From contig JARGSG010000109.1 of the NCBI GenBank assembly GCA_030374805.1, forward strand, positions 1 through 64,000: a stretch of 64,000 nt of DNA. The letters run 5' to 3'. Positions 1-10,956 of the stretch are shown piece by piece (the first letter of the stretch is position 1; each line of letters opens with the position of its first letter). The notes beneath the pieces were generated by a model. The model was given only the letters and a program-made list of their open reading frames with translations. It had not been told where the DNA came from and ran no database searches. This DNA comes from Gracilaria gracilis (taxonomy: Eukaryota > Rhodophyta > Florideophyceae > Gracilariales > Gracilariaceae). A program made the position numbers and the translations under genes.

Positions 1-2000
1 GCTCCAGGAGCAAAGCGTTTGTGGGACGGGATGGTGTCTAGGAGGGTGAATACTGCAGGCAACAAGCTGGAACAACACTTTAAAGTACCGTTGCGAAGTT
101 CAGAGGAGGAGGAAGTTGTAGAGGACGTTAATGAAGAGGTTGTGGAACCGGAGAGGACGGTCAGGGCTCCATCTGCTGAGGTGGAGAAAGATCTCATGGT
201 GGTGGAAAGCCCTGAACTGGAACCATCGGGGGTAAGACGTAGCAGAAGACGTAAGGTGGTTCCGGGTCGCTTGAGAGAAGAAGAGGTTGGACGGGTTGTG
301 GGGAAGAAGAGGAAAACGAGGAAGAGAAATTTTGTGGTGCTTACTGACGACGAGGATGAAGATGATGTGCAACCTGCCCCGAAGCGAAGAAGGAAGGGTA
401 CGTTGAACACATCTTCTGTGGACATACCTTTGCAGGTTGGTAACCTGTTCAGGAAAATGACGAGGACTGCATTGAAGAAGTTCTTTAAGAAGCAGAAAAT
501 CAATGTGATGTCGTCCAGTAAGGGCGAGGAGGAGAGTGATAGGAGTGAGGAGGATAGTGGATTTGTTGGGGATGAACCGGGGGGGAAGGTGAAGGAGGAA
601 TGCGTATCTTTGAGGATAACAATCCGGATGTTCTCCGGAACGGGATGAAGCCAGCTGGGGAGTACACCGGGGGATCAGATATGTCGTGGACGAATATGGT
701 GAGTGCACTGCCGAGTGAGTGGCCGGAAAGGAAGAATGCTGTGAAACACCAGCACCCGTGGATGGATATGCTTCACCTACGAAAGCAGCATAGGGCGGGG
801 TGTTTAACTGTGGAAGATTTGAGGGCGGTACATCACGCGGTGGACTGGCATGCAGCCCGGAATGTGCACAAAGAACTGGGGATTACGAAGGAACCAGTTC
901 TTGGGGTGAAGCTGCCGTTGAAAGGAAAGCCGAAAGGAGAGGAAGAGGCTCTTTGGATGGCGGCGATGGAGAGGGATGACCTCGCGCGAGAGTATTTTGC
1001 AGCGAAGAGAATGGAGTTGATGGAAAGAGGATTCTGTGTGCTGGAGAAATTTGGAAGTGACGAAGGCATGCCAGATGAGGCGAAGAAGAGGGGGGTGGTG
1101 TTGGATGAAGATGTGACAGAGAGTATGTTGGAGTTCTTTCACAAGGACCTCTTGGAACAGCCGGACCTCAAGTTCGAGGAGAACCGCAAGATATGAAACC
1201 CTATCATCAATGCGGGAGATGGGAAGGACGCGGGGAATAGGATGCAGGGCATTGGGCGATACATTACCACGAAGAAGGGGATTGTGGATTACATGGAATC
1301 GGATGAGAAGAATGTGATGATGGTGAGAAAGAGGGCGTTGTTGGATGCTAGGTTTGGGCAGATAGCAGCTGCTCTTCGTCTGTGGAACAACAGTAGGGCG
1401 AAGGAGAAGATGTATGCGCCGGAAACAGGAGAACGTGTGTTGTGTACGGGGGAGGGATGCCCGAGGCTGGTGTTGCACACCGATTTCCGAGGGTTGACGA
1501 ATGTGGAGAAGAACAATTGGGAGATTCCAGGATTCTTCATGATGGCCTCCGGGGGGAGCTCTTTTATGATATGGGTATGTGAGAGGTCACATAATATGTA
1601 TGTGACGGATGACAAGAGTTTGAAGAGGCTGTCTCGTACGATGGTTGTGAAGAAGTTCAGGGTTCCACCGTACTCCATTTTGATTGGAAGTGGAGATGTG
1701 TTTCATGCTGGGGCTGGGTACATGGATGCGCTGGTGAAAGAGAATTGTCTATGGTATCATATGTACTTTGTGCCCGAGGGATACAAGGTCCCTGATGTGG
1801 TGCACAGGCAGCCTGATTTTCGGCCCAAATTCTTAGATGAGAAATTTGGACTCGGGGAAGACCCAAACGACCAGCTGGACGAGGAGGAAAGTTCTGTGAG
1901 CAACTTTGAAATTGAGGAAGAGAAAGTTGGAGAGGAGGATTACGAAGAGGAAGATGACGAGGTACAAGGCCACAAGGCTGATAACACGGATGGGGACTAA
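1..2000 (+). pseudogene. 2OG-Fe(II)-oxygenase-like protein, frameshifted and stop-interrupted, 5' truncated by window edge
   Basis: Three consecutive open stretches read as one protein. The first is open from base 1 (an ATG at 31 is available), very acidic and Lys/Arg-rich with nuclear-localisation-like basic runs. It shifts frame near 600 into a stretch that ends at TGA 1194-1196 and continues in the same frame through 1197-1241 to 2000. The last part has the look of a double-stranded beta-helix oxygenase: a HTD (His codon 1476-1478, Asp 1482-1484), a strand ending WVCERSH, then GDVFHAGAG with His at 1704-1706, and an acidic tail. HxD...H is the iron-binding triad of 2OG-Fe(II) dioxygenases (family knowledge). 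The exact family is unclear; such genes are often multicopy or element-borne in algae and oomycetes (inference). The frameshift and the stop suggest it is dead. Confidence 0.5.
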
Positions 2001-2243
2001 GAGGAGGTACCGACGATAATTGATTATGAGGAGGACTAGATAAAACATGTAGGGCGTGTAGTGTTATGTGTGTGAGAGTGAGGTGACTTGAGTAGTACTG
2101 AGAAATGAACGAATGTTTTTGATATAATGTGAGCATAAAACGATTGTTGAAGAAAGAAAATGAGTTACAAAGCGTGGGGTAAGGAGAGAGAGTATTGTGC
2201 GAAGATATCTTTTTTACAAAATGAGACCAAAGTAGTACTGGTA

Positions 2244-3173
2244 CTAAAAGAGAATGTCTTTTCTAAGAACATTGACATAGTTGGTGTGAAAAGGGGCAGG
2301 GTCAGCCAAGCCCGCTCTCTTGGTATTCTCGAAAAAAAGGTAGAAGTAAGCATTTCTGAATTCGTACTCAGAGAATGAGGCGTGGGAGGAGGTAAAAGTG
2401 CTGCCGTAGGCGAGGAGGTATTGTACTGTGGAGGGGATATTGTACGAGATAGCTGTGTTGGAGGAGACTATGCCTAGTACTTCCTTAATTATCGTTGAGA
2501 TTATGGTATTGTAGCGGGTGGCCACCTCATGCATGGTAATGAAGCCGTGGGAGGAACCAACTAGGTTGAATGAAGAGATTCAGACGAGCTTTTCGTAGTA
2601 GGATTTAGAGAAGGCGTCTTCGTTAACGATATTGAAAGTGAGACCTGCGTTAAAGAAGCTTTGTGCTAGTGCGAAAGCCCATTTTCCGTTGACACTTGTT
2701 AGGCCGTTGGGAGTAAGAGGGGTGACGCCATCCTGTGGAGGGGCAGCGAGAGTGGGTACGGCGATGTAAAGAACAGCTCGTGTGGTGTGATGAAGACCAT
2801 GTTTTGAAAGAGTGGGAAGAATGTGGCCGTTCTGGATGAAGACCAAGTCTTTTCTGCGAGATGGAGGGCAGGAGCGAATTACTGTTTCCAACAAGTTGCT
2901 CCTGCCGCAGAAGAAAATGGGACCTTGCGGAAGGCTGTCTGCGGCTATGAAATCTTGGAGTGAAAGAATGGTATCTTGAGGGGTACCGTGGTCGTAAAGC
3001 ATGGAGCTAATGCGGCCTCTGCATACAACAACAGCTGGGGTGTGGGTGGAGCGGAGAGAAGAAAAAGGCGAGGTCATTATGTCGAATTTGTTGGATGCTG
3101 TGAGGAGATATTGTGCTACAGGAGAGGAAGGGAGAGATGCTTGAGTAGAGAACGGCGTTGCCGATGTATACAT
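2244..3173 (-). pseudogene. 2-dehydropantoate 2-reductase-like (ApbA-type) protein, one in-frame stop
   Basis: An ATG at 3173 opens a frame that meets TGA at 2580-2582 and continues in the same frame to 2244, about 310 codons in all. The stop sits in an EKLV-stop-ISSFNLVG context, where a Trp codon (TGG) is the likely ancestor. The central DLVFIQNG stretch and the C-terminal helical part beginning near KLV-xISSFNL, then TMHEVATRY, resemble the ketopantoate reductase / 6-phosphogluconate dehydrogenase-like C-terminal fold. A normal N-terminal GxGxxG Rossmann motif is not evident, so it may be a divergent, non-NADPH member. It lies between two broken plus-strand genes and runs against them. Assignment is by motif resemblance only. 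Confidence 0.45.
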
Positions 3174-3448
3174 CGATAAAGTGGTTTCAGAGGAAAAGAT
3201 AGTTTTATGACTAGGTAGTTGAAAGAATGAGGTAGGTGGGTATGAAGGGATTAGGACTGATGAATGTGTTTATGAAAAGAGATGTGGAAATGAAGTATGA
3301 AGGGGATGATTTAATAGTAAGGAGTTAAGGAACGGGCGCTGTGGATTGGTTTTGTAGGATGGTACTGAAAGGAAAAAACGAAAATATGGAAATATCTGGG
3401 AGAAATGGAGTTTTTTGGGAGTGGCGGGATATTGAGGTATAGGAAATT
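3174..3448. other. intergenic spacer, nothing recognised
   Basis: A 275-bp AT-moderate spacer between the reductase-like pseudogene and the Gly-rich pseudogene. No convincing promoter, repeat or RNA gene was seen. Confidence 0.4.
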
Positions 3449-4547
3449 GTGATAAAAATGGGCCTGGTAGAGGGGTGTGTGGCCACGAGTGTAACGGCTG
3501 TGATCAGGGGTGGCAAGGACGAGGGTTGTGGTAAGTCGCTCAAGCCTGTTCAAGTCGTTTATCGCCGGACGCCGTCTTTTCTCGGGATGTCGAATGGATA
3601 CCTTGGTGACGAGGAGCTAATGGCTCTGCTGCATAGGACGGAAGTGCCGGAGACGCCGTCGCGGGAGGAAGGGGGTACTAAGGGGGTTTCTGTGAGTCAG
3701 AGTGTTCGTAATGGGGATGGAGGAGGCGGTGGAGGTGATGGGGATGGGGATGGAGGAGGAGGACCGGAGAGAAGGTTTATGGGGGAGATGGAGGAACGGG
3801 TGAGGAAGCTTGGGGGGGAGTTTGAAGGAGCACTTCGACGACATGCTGTCGGAGATGGTGGCAGACATGGGGGGGGTGGTGCTGAGTGTGTCGGAGGTTG
3901 GGGTGCCGATGGAATTGATTTCGACGATTCGGAAGAGGATGAAGTTGACTGGGGTGGGGGCTGTGGGACATGTGAATGGGATGTTGGAGTGCGTGGGGAG
4001 GGAGATGGGGAGGCTGCGAAAGGAGAACATGGGGCTCAAGGGTAGGGATGAAGTGTTAGAGGAGCAAGTGGGACAGGTGGAGAAGGCGTGCAAATTGCTG
4101 ATGGATTTGAAGGAAATGGTGAGGGGAGGGGGAGTAGGGGGGGGAGTGGGGTGGGAGGGAGCAGGTAAAGAGTCGTCTGTGACGCCTGGTTCTCGGGGTG
4201 GGCGGGGGAGTGTGGGGGAGAGGGGGGGAGAAGAGAAGGGAGGAGAAGGTGTGGGGAGTCGACTGAAGAGGAGAAAGGGTGAGGTGATGGTGGAAGAGGA
4301 TGGGAAGGTGTTTGTGCCGCCGTAGCTGCCGGCTGGCGCGCCGTTGGTGGGTTTCGGGAGTGTGGCGGCGGCTGCGAGGACGGCGGAGCGTATATTGGAG
4401 GCGCAGGAGGAGGAGAGGCTGGGAGGGGTTGGAAGCCGCGTTGGGGCTAGGAGGGTGTACCAGAATGGGGAGAGTTGTCCGTTGGACTTCTTTAACTTTA
4501 CGTTTAGGGAAACTGAGACTCAGGATCCCAATGCCGAGTTGGAGTAA
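3449..4547 (+). pseudogene. Gly-rich coiled-coil protein of unknown function, frameshifted with one stop
   Basis: The N-terminal part (3449 to about 3800) carries a long Gly/Asp run. Frame then changes near 3800 to a stretch with heptad-like Leu/Met/Glu residues (3810-4325), for example around LRKENMGLKGRDEVLEEQV, consistent with a coiled coil. After TAG at 4323-4325 the same frame continues to 4547 and ends naturally in a compact tail (CPLDFFNFTFRE). The DNA is strongly purine-biased on the plus strand (G runs), unlike the later gene blocks. No domain is recognised; it could be the structural or DNA-binding protein of an old mobile element (inference). Confidence 0.4.
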
Positions 4548-5197
4548 ACCAGCGCTGGTGACCCGAGAGTAAATTTTTTGAGTGATTTTGACGCCTGCGA
4601 CGAATGTGAGGTAACGGGCAGTTGCGCACGAACTTCAAACTAGCATACAACTTCAACAAATGGAGTTCAACTGCGGCACGTGGAAATGCGATTTGCAAAA
4701 TTTTTTTTTGCCTTGCCAACTAGCGCAACCTGCGAAATTGCTAGTCGGAATTTTATTTTCATAACTAGCCATCTAGCATACTAAACTAGCATTCCGAGAA
4801 CACCGACGTTCCCGTACAGTGGCGGTAAGTGCCGCCACTTATATACGGGTGACAAATATCAACTAAAATATCTAAGTACCCGGCACGCCGGCCCACACTA
4901 CCCACGTGTACCTCCGTGGGACTCTTGCAACGGCGCATCCGGTAATCGGGCGCGGGAACACACGTGTCACGCTAATCATACCCTTCAGAGGCGGATGCCT
5001 AATCCGGGCCAAATAGGCAAATAGACTTCATAGTAGTAGGAAGTTCACGCGAAAAAACAACGGATATAGGAGTGAAATCGCCCTCAGTCCCTGCCAAGGG
5101 CAATTGCTCTACACTAACGGGGATGTCACTGCGTTACTCCACGGACGTGTCTTGGGCGAGCCTGCAGCCCGATATTTATTTTCTGTCTTCGATCTGA
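4548..5197. other. non-coding spacer with a long hairpin
   Basis: No open frame of note. It contains an inverted repeat at 4811-4848: an 8-bp perfect stem (AGTGGCGG/CCGCCACT) with outer arms CCCGTA and TACGGG. Several CTAGC words cluster at 4722-4795. This may be the end of an unrecognised element. Confidence 0.4.
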
Positions 5198-5365
5198 CCT
5201 AGTGTCTATTGGACCAACGCGTTGACCTCATATGAGGTCAGCCCGTTGAGAGAATTAAAGAAAGTAAGAAAATACATTTCAGGCCTATAATTCGGACTTT
5301 TCAAATTTGAATTTTGAAATTTTTTTGAAAAGTCGTATAAGTAGTAGTCTGTAGGGCAAAATGGC

Positions 5366-5432
5366 CAGTAATCACAGCTCAGTGGATAAGATATCCAATG
5401 TGAGCAAATTAAACCTGAGTTCAAACCTCGCT
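5366..5432 (+). repeat. tRNA-derived SINE-like head (A box and B box)
   Basis: An A-box-like AGCTCAGTGGATAAG begins at 5376 and a B-box-like GAGTTCAAACCTC lies at 5417-5429. The ~40-bp spacing suits a Pol III internal promoter. The acceptor arms do not pair, so this is not a working tRNA; a tRNA-derived SINE fragment is the best guess. Confidence 0.35.
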
Positions 5433-5731
5433 GAGTTTATTAAAACTCAAAAACTCCTTACGGAGCCCGACTAATTCTAGTAATATGTTTACACTAAGAA
5501 CGTTTTATACACCCACTTGAACAACAGACAGAACAAGGTGACATCTGATAAAGGGGCAATTTCGTCAAAGTGTAAATATTATCTGGCATGTTCTATAACG
5601 CGGATTGAATCAGTAGGGGGCTTAAGGCTTATAAACTCTTGTTGATAATGTGGTTCTCTATGTGTTTTTATTCAATACCAGCGCTTTTTTACTCATATTT
5701 TGACATTGTTGTTGACAACAGATGTGCTTCT

Positions 5732-6723
5732 ATTACTTCTTAACACCGTGACGTAACTCGATATGGTTCTTAAAGCAGTCCCTTCCGGTACCAGTGTGAC
5801 ATAAATACATTTCACATTTCAAAGATGGGTAGCATTCAGAACATAAAAACTTAGACTTCATGTTCCCTTTGCACACTTTGCATCGTCCTTGATATGAAGA
5901 CTACGTAATCATTCCTTCCTTAGTTTTTATCTTGCGATCAGTCTGCATAAGATGCATACCAGTTCCTGCAGGTCTCGGAATATCATCTTCTACTTCCATA
6001 TGTTCTTCATCTCGAGTAATCAAAGCGGTCCGGTCCCACAAATTGGTGATAAGCTCTTCCGCTAGCTTCGAATAGAAGTTTAACGGAGATAATAACTTTC
6101 GCATACCATTTGCAGCCTTGTATAGTATCCACGCATCAACCATACAAATAGATAATAAAGATAAATTCACACGGAACGACCAATCCATGACCTCGATTTT
6201 CTTCTCCAGTTTTAGGTCATCTGGGCGGCATCTGTTGTGTCTGTCAATCATTGAAAACGTCTTGTAGTATTCCTCACAAACCTGTGGAATCGGAACTTCA
6301 AGCTCAACTTTTAGAAATATTTCCCTGTCTTCTCCATCTTTGTCGGGCTATTGGGTTTCCAGGGTTCACAGTGTTGCATGTTGATATATAATACCTTCTT
6401 TCCATATCGACCCACATTACCGCCATTAGATCCATATTCAAACCGTTCCCCTTGGAAACCATTGAAACAAAAATCTCCATGATTCTCTAAAGTCTTCTCT
6501 GATAAATGCTTCATAGGAAATTGACGCGTTGCATTCTTGATAATCCCAGTAAAAGTGCAGTCCTTTTTCCAAACGTGCATTAGCAGTTTTCAAAGTGCAA
6601 GGAAAGAATCTGCACAAACATGACGTCCAGACCCAAACCAAGGCTGGACTAATCGAAGTAAAATCGAAGTTCCATGAGTATGTTCTGTATCAGAATCCTT
6701 ATCAGGGGCTTCAGATCCCATAT
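5732..6723 (-). pseudogene. piggyBac-1 transposase, C-terminal part
   Basis: Reading on the minus strand from the insertion point at 6723, the protein resumes with a segment ending HGTSILLRLVQPW then VCADSFLA, which holds the second catalytic Asp of DDE_Tnp_1_7. It continues through FTGIIKNATRQFPM, then (after frameshifts and about 60 lost or scrambled codons near 6300) IDRHNRCRPDDL, then the third Asp region SICMVDAW. A TAG at 5901-5903 interrupts the frame just before the C-terminal cysteine-rich zinc domain (CKVCKGN...CSECY...CEMYLCH), and the natural stop is TAA at 5732-5734. The order of motifs and the zinc tail are diagnostic of piggyBac transposases. At least two frameshifts and one stop show it is dead. 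Confidence 0.8.
6719..6723. repeat. target-site duplication CATAT, left copy
   Basis: CATAT immediately before the LTR stack, matched by CATAT at 19437-19441. Removing the stack and one copy restores the transposase reading frame across the junction (LNM-GSEAP), which supports the insertion call. Confidence 0.75.
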
Positions 6724-7569
6724 TGTGTCATGCAACGCCTTTGCAAGGAAAAGCGAAACAGCCACAAAGATGTTCGGGATCTTCCTCTCTGGGAGGTGCA
6801 CAGCGAATGGAGCACTTCGGGTATGACACGACTAGCCGGGTGTAAACCGAGGAAAAATTTTCACGGCGAGCGTCGTAGTGTACAGTGCGGACCGGGTACC
6901 GTGTAGGGACACGTTCGCAGAGCGGTCTCAATACTGAGCCTCGTAAGAGTGGAACGGCAACGACACGATGTCGGACGGCGAGCCACGTGAGAGTGGGCAG
7001 TAAAACAAACCCAAAAAGAGGCAAATGGGTCCACAAAAGTGGGGATAGGTGTGCAACAAACAAACGAAACCGAATAATGGGGCGAGTACACGACAGTAGT
7101 CGAAACGACACCTACACGCAGTGGTAATACTCTAAGCGCCACAAGGGTGGGTAACTATACTTGAACAACGCGGTTTTCACTCTACTTGAAGTTGAACAGT
7201 TTGCGAAGGCGTGATAGTTAGAGCCAGGAAGCCCTTGCTTGACAAGGGTGATTTACTGAGCATAGCTCAACCTACTAAGTAGTGGGCGTGGCGCCGCCCC
7301 TGACAGTGGGCGCGCCGGCCAAATAAAGTATCGAATATATCTAGTAAATACAGCAATGCTGGTGGCATCATCTCCTGGGTATCCGTGCAACACGTGTTCC
7401 CGTCATGCCCGCTCTGTGGTAGCTCAGGCCGTGCATCCCACGTGTACAATCTCAAAAACCGTCTGAGTGCAACACCCCGCTATCGGCGATACAGCTCATA
7501 TAACGATTCCCCGCATCAATGCGGAAATTCACTAAGTACTCAAAACCTCCTCTTACGAGTGTCGTCCTT
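6724..7569 (-). mobile_element. diverged LTR-like segment (solo or truncated LTR), related to the gypsy LTR
   Basis: Starts TGTGTCATGCAACGCC, close to the LTR start TGTAGTGCAACGCC. It keeps the LTR order: a GATCTTCCTC motif, a GGGTGTAAACCGAGG motif, CCACGTGTAC, and a tail ACTAAGTACTCAAAACCTCC. It differs heavily from the 7570-8339 LTR, so it is older or from another subfamily. The expected CA-ending terminus is not visible before 7570; the younger element seems to have landed at its very end. Orientation is given to match the adjacent element. Confidence 0.6.
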
Positions 7570-8339
7570 TGTAGTGCAACGCCAGAGGCGGAAAGACACC
7601 ACGAAGACGTCCGAAATCTTCCTCCGTAGAAGGGTAGTCCGCAGCAGACTGAGCCTCTCTCGCAAGGCACGGCGAAGTCGGGTGTAAGCCGAGGCCAAGC
7701 CGTCACGACGGGCCTAGAGAGTTGAGAAAAGATCGGTGTTGGCAACACGTTTGTGGGTGAACGGGCCCTCGAGAGAGACACGAGTCCACGGAAGTGGGGA
7801 AATAGAAAAGGAATCCGCGAGAGCGGGGGATGGAAAGAAGGAAAAGGAGGAAGAGGCGGAAGGCTACGGTAAACACCGGGGTTATCCCTGTACAGCGTCG
7901 AACGCGACACAAGCGGAAAACATTCCCACGAATGGGTCCTGTTAGGTGACACAGGGAGGATACACTACCCTTAGGCAACGGAGTCTCTCTCCTTGAAGGA
8001 TTCGATGACCGCCGAAGGCGAAGAAGTATGGAGCCAACCCTGGTTGAGGGAACTTTACTGTGCACGGCGGCGAGATCGCCACCGGGCTAAGTAGTGAGCA
8101 CGCGCCAACACTAATTAAATAAACTAACTTAATTAGGCCCACGCCCAGTGGTAATTACCCTCGCGCCGTGGCGCCCGTCCCACGTGTACGTGGCCAACCT
8201 CCTGGCTCAACCGTGTCCCACGTGTCCTTCCCGCTACTGTGGTTGTTACTATTTATATACTCCCATTTGGAGCACCAGCCCGACAGCTCAGAGTATGACT
8301 AAGTAGTCAGAAACCTCCATCAGAGGGCGTTGCACTACA
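7570..8339 (-). repeat. 3' LTR of the gypsy element (770 bp)
   Basis: Begins TGTAGTGCAACGCC and ends with its exact reverse complement GGCGTTGCACTACA, an unusually long 14-bp terminal inverted repeat for an LTR. It differs from the other LTR by roughly 5%, with more differences in the first 300 bp than in the rest. Its plus-strand side holds a TATA-like box that points toward the antisense gene. Confidence 0.92.
8252..8259 (+). promoter_or_regulatory. TATA-like box in the LTR, pointing toward the antisense gene
   Basis: TTTATATA lies 137 bp upstream of the ATG at 8396. In the other LTR the same site reads TTCATATA. It is the best core promoter candidate for the plus-strand accessory gene. 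Promoter activity is inference. Confidence 0.35.
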
Positions 8340-8354
8340 TATCCTTCTCCTTAG
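8340..8354 (-). other. polypurine tract candidate
   Basis: Directly next to the 3' LTR the minus strand reads AAGGAGAAGGATA, a purine run in the position expected for plus-strand DNA priming. Confidence 0.55.
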
Positions 8355-8395
8355 GCGGAAGTATCACCTCACAGACGGAAACTAAGGCGGCAACC

Positions 8396-10650
8396 ATGAA
8401 GGATAAAAGCACGCCCTCTCCCAGCTCGCCGGCAACTTCTCGTTCTCCACCAACGCACACTCCTGCATCTGCAGTTGCCCTTGCTCCAGCATCTCTTCCC
8501 GACACCTCGGCCACCAACTACCACGCTCCTCCGACTTCTGTCATCGACCTCACCATGAGTGGCTCTCAGCAACCCCAATCAGGGGGATTGACCGGCTTCC
8601 GTTCCGTGCCCTTACCGCAAGGCGGGCAGAAGACTGGTGCGAACCAGGGACAACCATCAGGGACGGTGGCGATCCCTTCCCAAGTTGGGCCGTCAACCGG
8701 CTCCGGGGCGGGCGGCAATTGGCCGTCCTACGACTCCCTCGTGGGAATCAACCGAAACAATCGGCAACAGGCTTTGGGCCTCTGGCTTGCGCCGTGGTTC
8801 CACCCGATTTCGGTGTTCGACGAAGAGCTGATTTCTCAGTACGTCGACGGCAATGAGCGTCCTCCCGGGGACCTTCCGGCTATCGTCACCACTTCGTGGG
8901 AATGGCGCCGGCACGTTGCCATAACAGCACACCAGGTTCTCCGCTACGCGGGCGAGTCCCGAGCTCAGGCTCATGCCGCGCTGGTGCGGATTGGACACCA
9001 ACGGCAGAGCCGGGCTCCATTCGAGTTCCTCATCCCGCAAGAGATGAGGTTCGACGTCGAGCAGTACCGCACCCGCGGGCAGATGAGCTATTGCGACCGG
9101 CTGTCGCCATTGGAGACTTTCGCTTGGCGAGGATTCCCGGTTGTCCGGCAGGAAGCCTTGTGCTGGCAACGACCGATCATTCGGGCCGAGTTTTGCTATC
9201 TCGCGCGTCGTTACCGGTCCTCCTTCCTTCAGGAATTCATCCGCTTCGAGCGTCGCTGCCGTTTCCGTTTCGGGTACTTCGTTCCGTATCAAAACGTGGA
9301 GGTTGAACGTATTGCTCCCGCTCACCGACAAGGTCGGTACGTCCTTCTGCCAGCGTGGTGGGCTCAGCTGGAGGCATGCCGGGGGTGCTACATAGAGCTG
9401 CCCCCTACAAGAAATTTTTTCATTTTCGTGAGTGCAAGTGGAGCGCATCTTTTGCAGAGTTCAGCATCCACCTGCACTCGATCTATACGCCGTTCGCGCT
9501 CCAAATGGACACCCTTGTCAGGGCAAATTAATTTTTTTAATAGTTTATTTCATTATTGTGAGTGCGCGTGGAGTGCATTTGGACATCGCGGGGGGCAAAC
9601 TACGAACAATGTGGGCGAAGAAGGAGTGCAATATGTATCGTTTGCACTCCATATGCGTTCAATCGGCTTAGCAAGCGTCCTCCAATTGGACACCACGAAA
9701 TTAAGCTGCAAACGCAGATTGCGAGCACTCAATATGAAGTCCGTTTGGCATCCACGTATCCTCCACAAGTGCCACCCACCCTCAAATTGCATTCCTCCTT
9801 CTCCAAAAATTTCTTATAGGGGCCTCCGGTTTTCATCTATTTAGGGTCATACCTCCTAACGGATCCGCGTAGCGGGGTTTGGTCGGTTGTAGTCACCGAG
9901 TGGGCCGTCCGCGCCACGGCGTACATCCTCAGTGAGGCTTACGATTAGTACAGACTGTAGTTCCTTCCTCCGCGCGTGCGGGCCGGTATCAGTCAACTCG
10001 ACATGACCATCCCCCTTGGGAGTCAGGCTAATGCCGAAGAAGTCCTCGAGTTACTCGACTATATCGACAGTATTGACTGGAAAGCGGTCCCGATCGGGCA
10101 GAGTGGCCGGCTCACCGGCGGCGGTGGACATGGCCCAGGTCTGGGGCGCAATAACGCCTTGGCGGGGGATTTCGTGTACTTCGATCCGTGGGAACAACGG
10201 GAGATTTCCGCTGATGAAGCGGCCGAACTCCGGAATGCTCCGAGGAAAATTCCAGACGGTCATCCGGTTGGGTTAGTCGACTCGGACGATTATTACCGCT
10301 CTATCGGGGAGAATGAACCCATGTCGGATAACGCATCCGACGCGGCGGGCGGTGATGACGACGCGATGGTTGTCGGCGCTCCTTCGGAAAACGACGAACC
10401 TGTCCCACAGGAGTCTGAGCCCGCCACTGCGGCGTCGACGTCAGCTTTGGCTGTTCCGACTTCCACGGCGGCCGCCGGGAATTCTCCCCAGACGGGTGGG
10501 AATCCCGGTGCCGTCATCGCGCAGTTCCTCGGAGAGGTGGAGTTCGGCGCCGATACGGTGACCGGTGACCTATCCGCAATGCGGGAAGCCCTGGCGCAAC
10601 GCCTCGGCGGTGGCCAGCCTCCGAACGAGGGGAGTGGTCATGAACAGTAA
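8396..10650 (+). pseudogene. antisense accessory gene of the gypsy element (about 610 codons, MITE-interrupted)
   Basis: ATG at 8396 (context ACCATGAAG) opens a frame that runs to the MITE at about 9401. After removing 9401-9822 (422 bp) it continues in frame from 9823 to a stop at 10650, broken only by TAG at 9946-9948 and 9958-9960, both explained by CAG to TAG. The predicted protein is about 610 residues: a Ser/Pro/Thr-rich N-terminus (to about residue 110), a central basic and aromatic domain rich in Arg, Trp and Phe, and an acidic Asp/Glu/Ala-rich C-terminus. There is no transmembrane or signal segment, so it does not look like an envelope protein. It runs opposite to gag-pol and ends 300 bp from the end of pol, tail to tail. 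No known domain is recognised. It may be a chromatin, nucleic-acid-binding or silencing-related accessory factor (inference). Confidence 0.65.
9402..9822. mobile_element. MITE-like non-autonomous DNA transposon inside the antisense gene
   Basis: Ends are inverted repeats: CCCCTACAAGAAATTTTTT at the left and the reverse complement of CCCCTATAAGAAATTTTTGG at the right. The internal motif GAGTGC..GTGGAG(C/T)GCAT occurs twice near the left end (about 9431 and 9558). It has no coding capacity. Its removal (422 bp including a short duplicated C) restores the host gene frame. Superfamily is unknown because the target duplication is too short to read. Confidence 0.7.
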
Positions 10651-10956
10651 GACTGGGTCCGAAGAGTAGCAATAAAAACCACCTGCTTGTGGGTTCCTTC
10701 CGTCTATGACGTGTTCTTGTAGTCACCGGTAGTGAAACGGCTCCTTCACGCGGTGTGCGCGGAAATGCACACCCTTCCGACAGGAAAAACAGTGCTTGCC
10801 ACGTAATGACCAGCAAGCTGGGTGAAAAAACCCTCGGGTATGTTCGCGAAACATTATGCACGACCATGGTCGGAGTTTCAGCGCATGAGTGGCGATCTCT
10901 TCCCGTCCATGACGTGTACTCCTCATCTTCAGTTCTTCCCGTTTCCACGTTCCCCT

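Noticed and set aside
1194-2582. UGA read as tryptophan (alternative code)
   Set aside because: UGA and UAG both occur among the lesions, with indels, and large intact genes here use normal stops.
5366-5432. Functional tRNA gene
   Set aside because: A and B boxes fit, but the acceptor and anticodon stems do not pair.
8330-8395. Extension of the antisense gene upstream into the LTR
   Set aside because: The added residues are LTR and polypurine-tract sequence; the ATG at 8396 has a better context.
8396-10650. Envelope protein (retrovirus-like) in the post-pol position
   Set aside because: Opposite orientation to gag-pol, no signal peptide, and no membrane anchor or fusion peptide.
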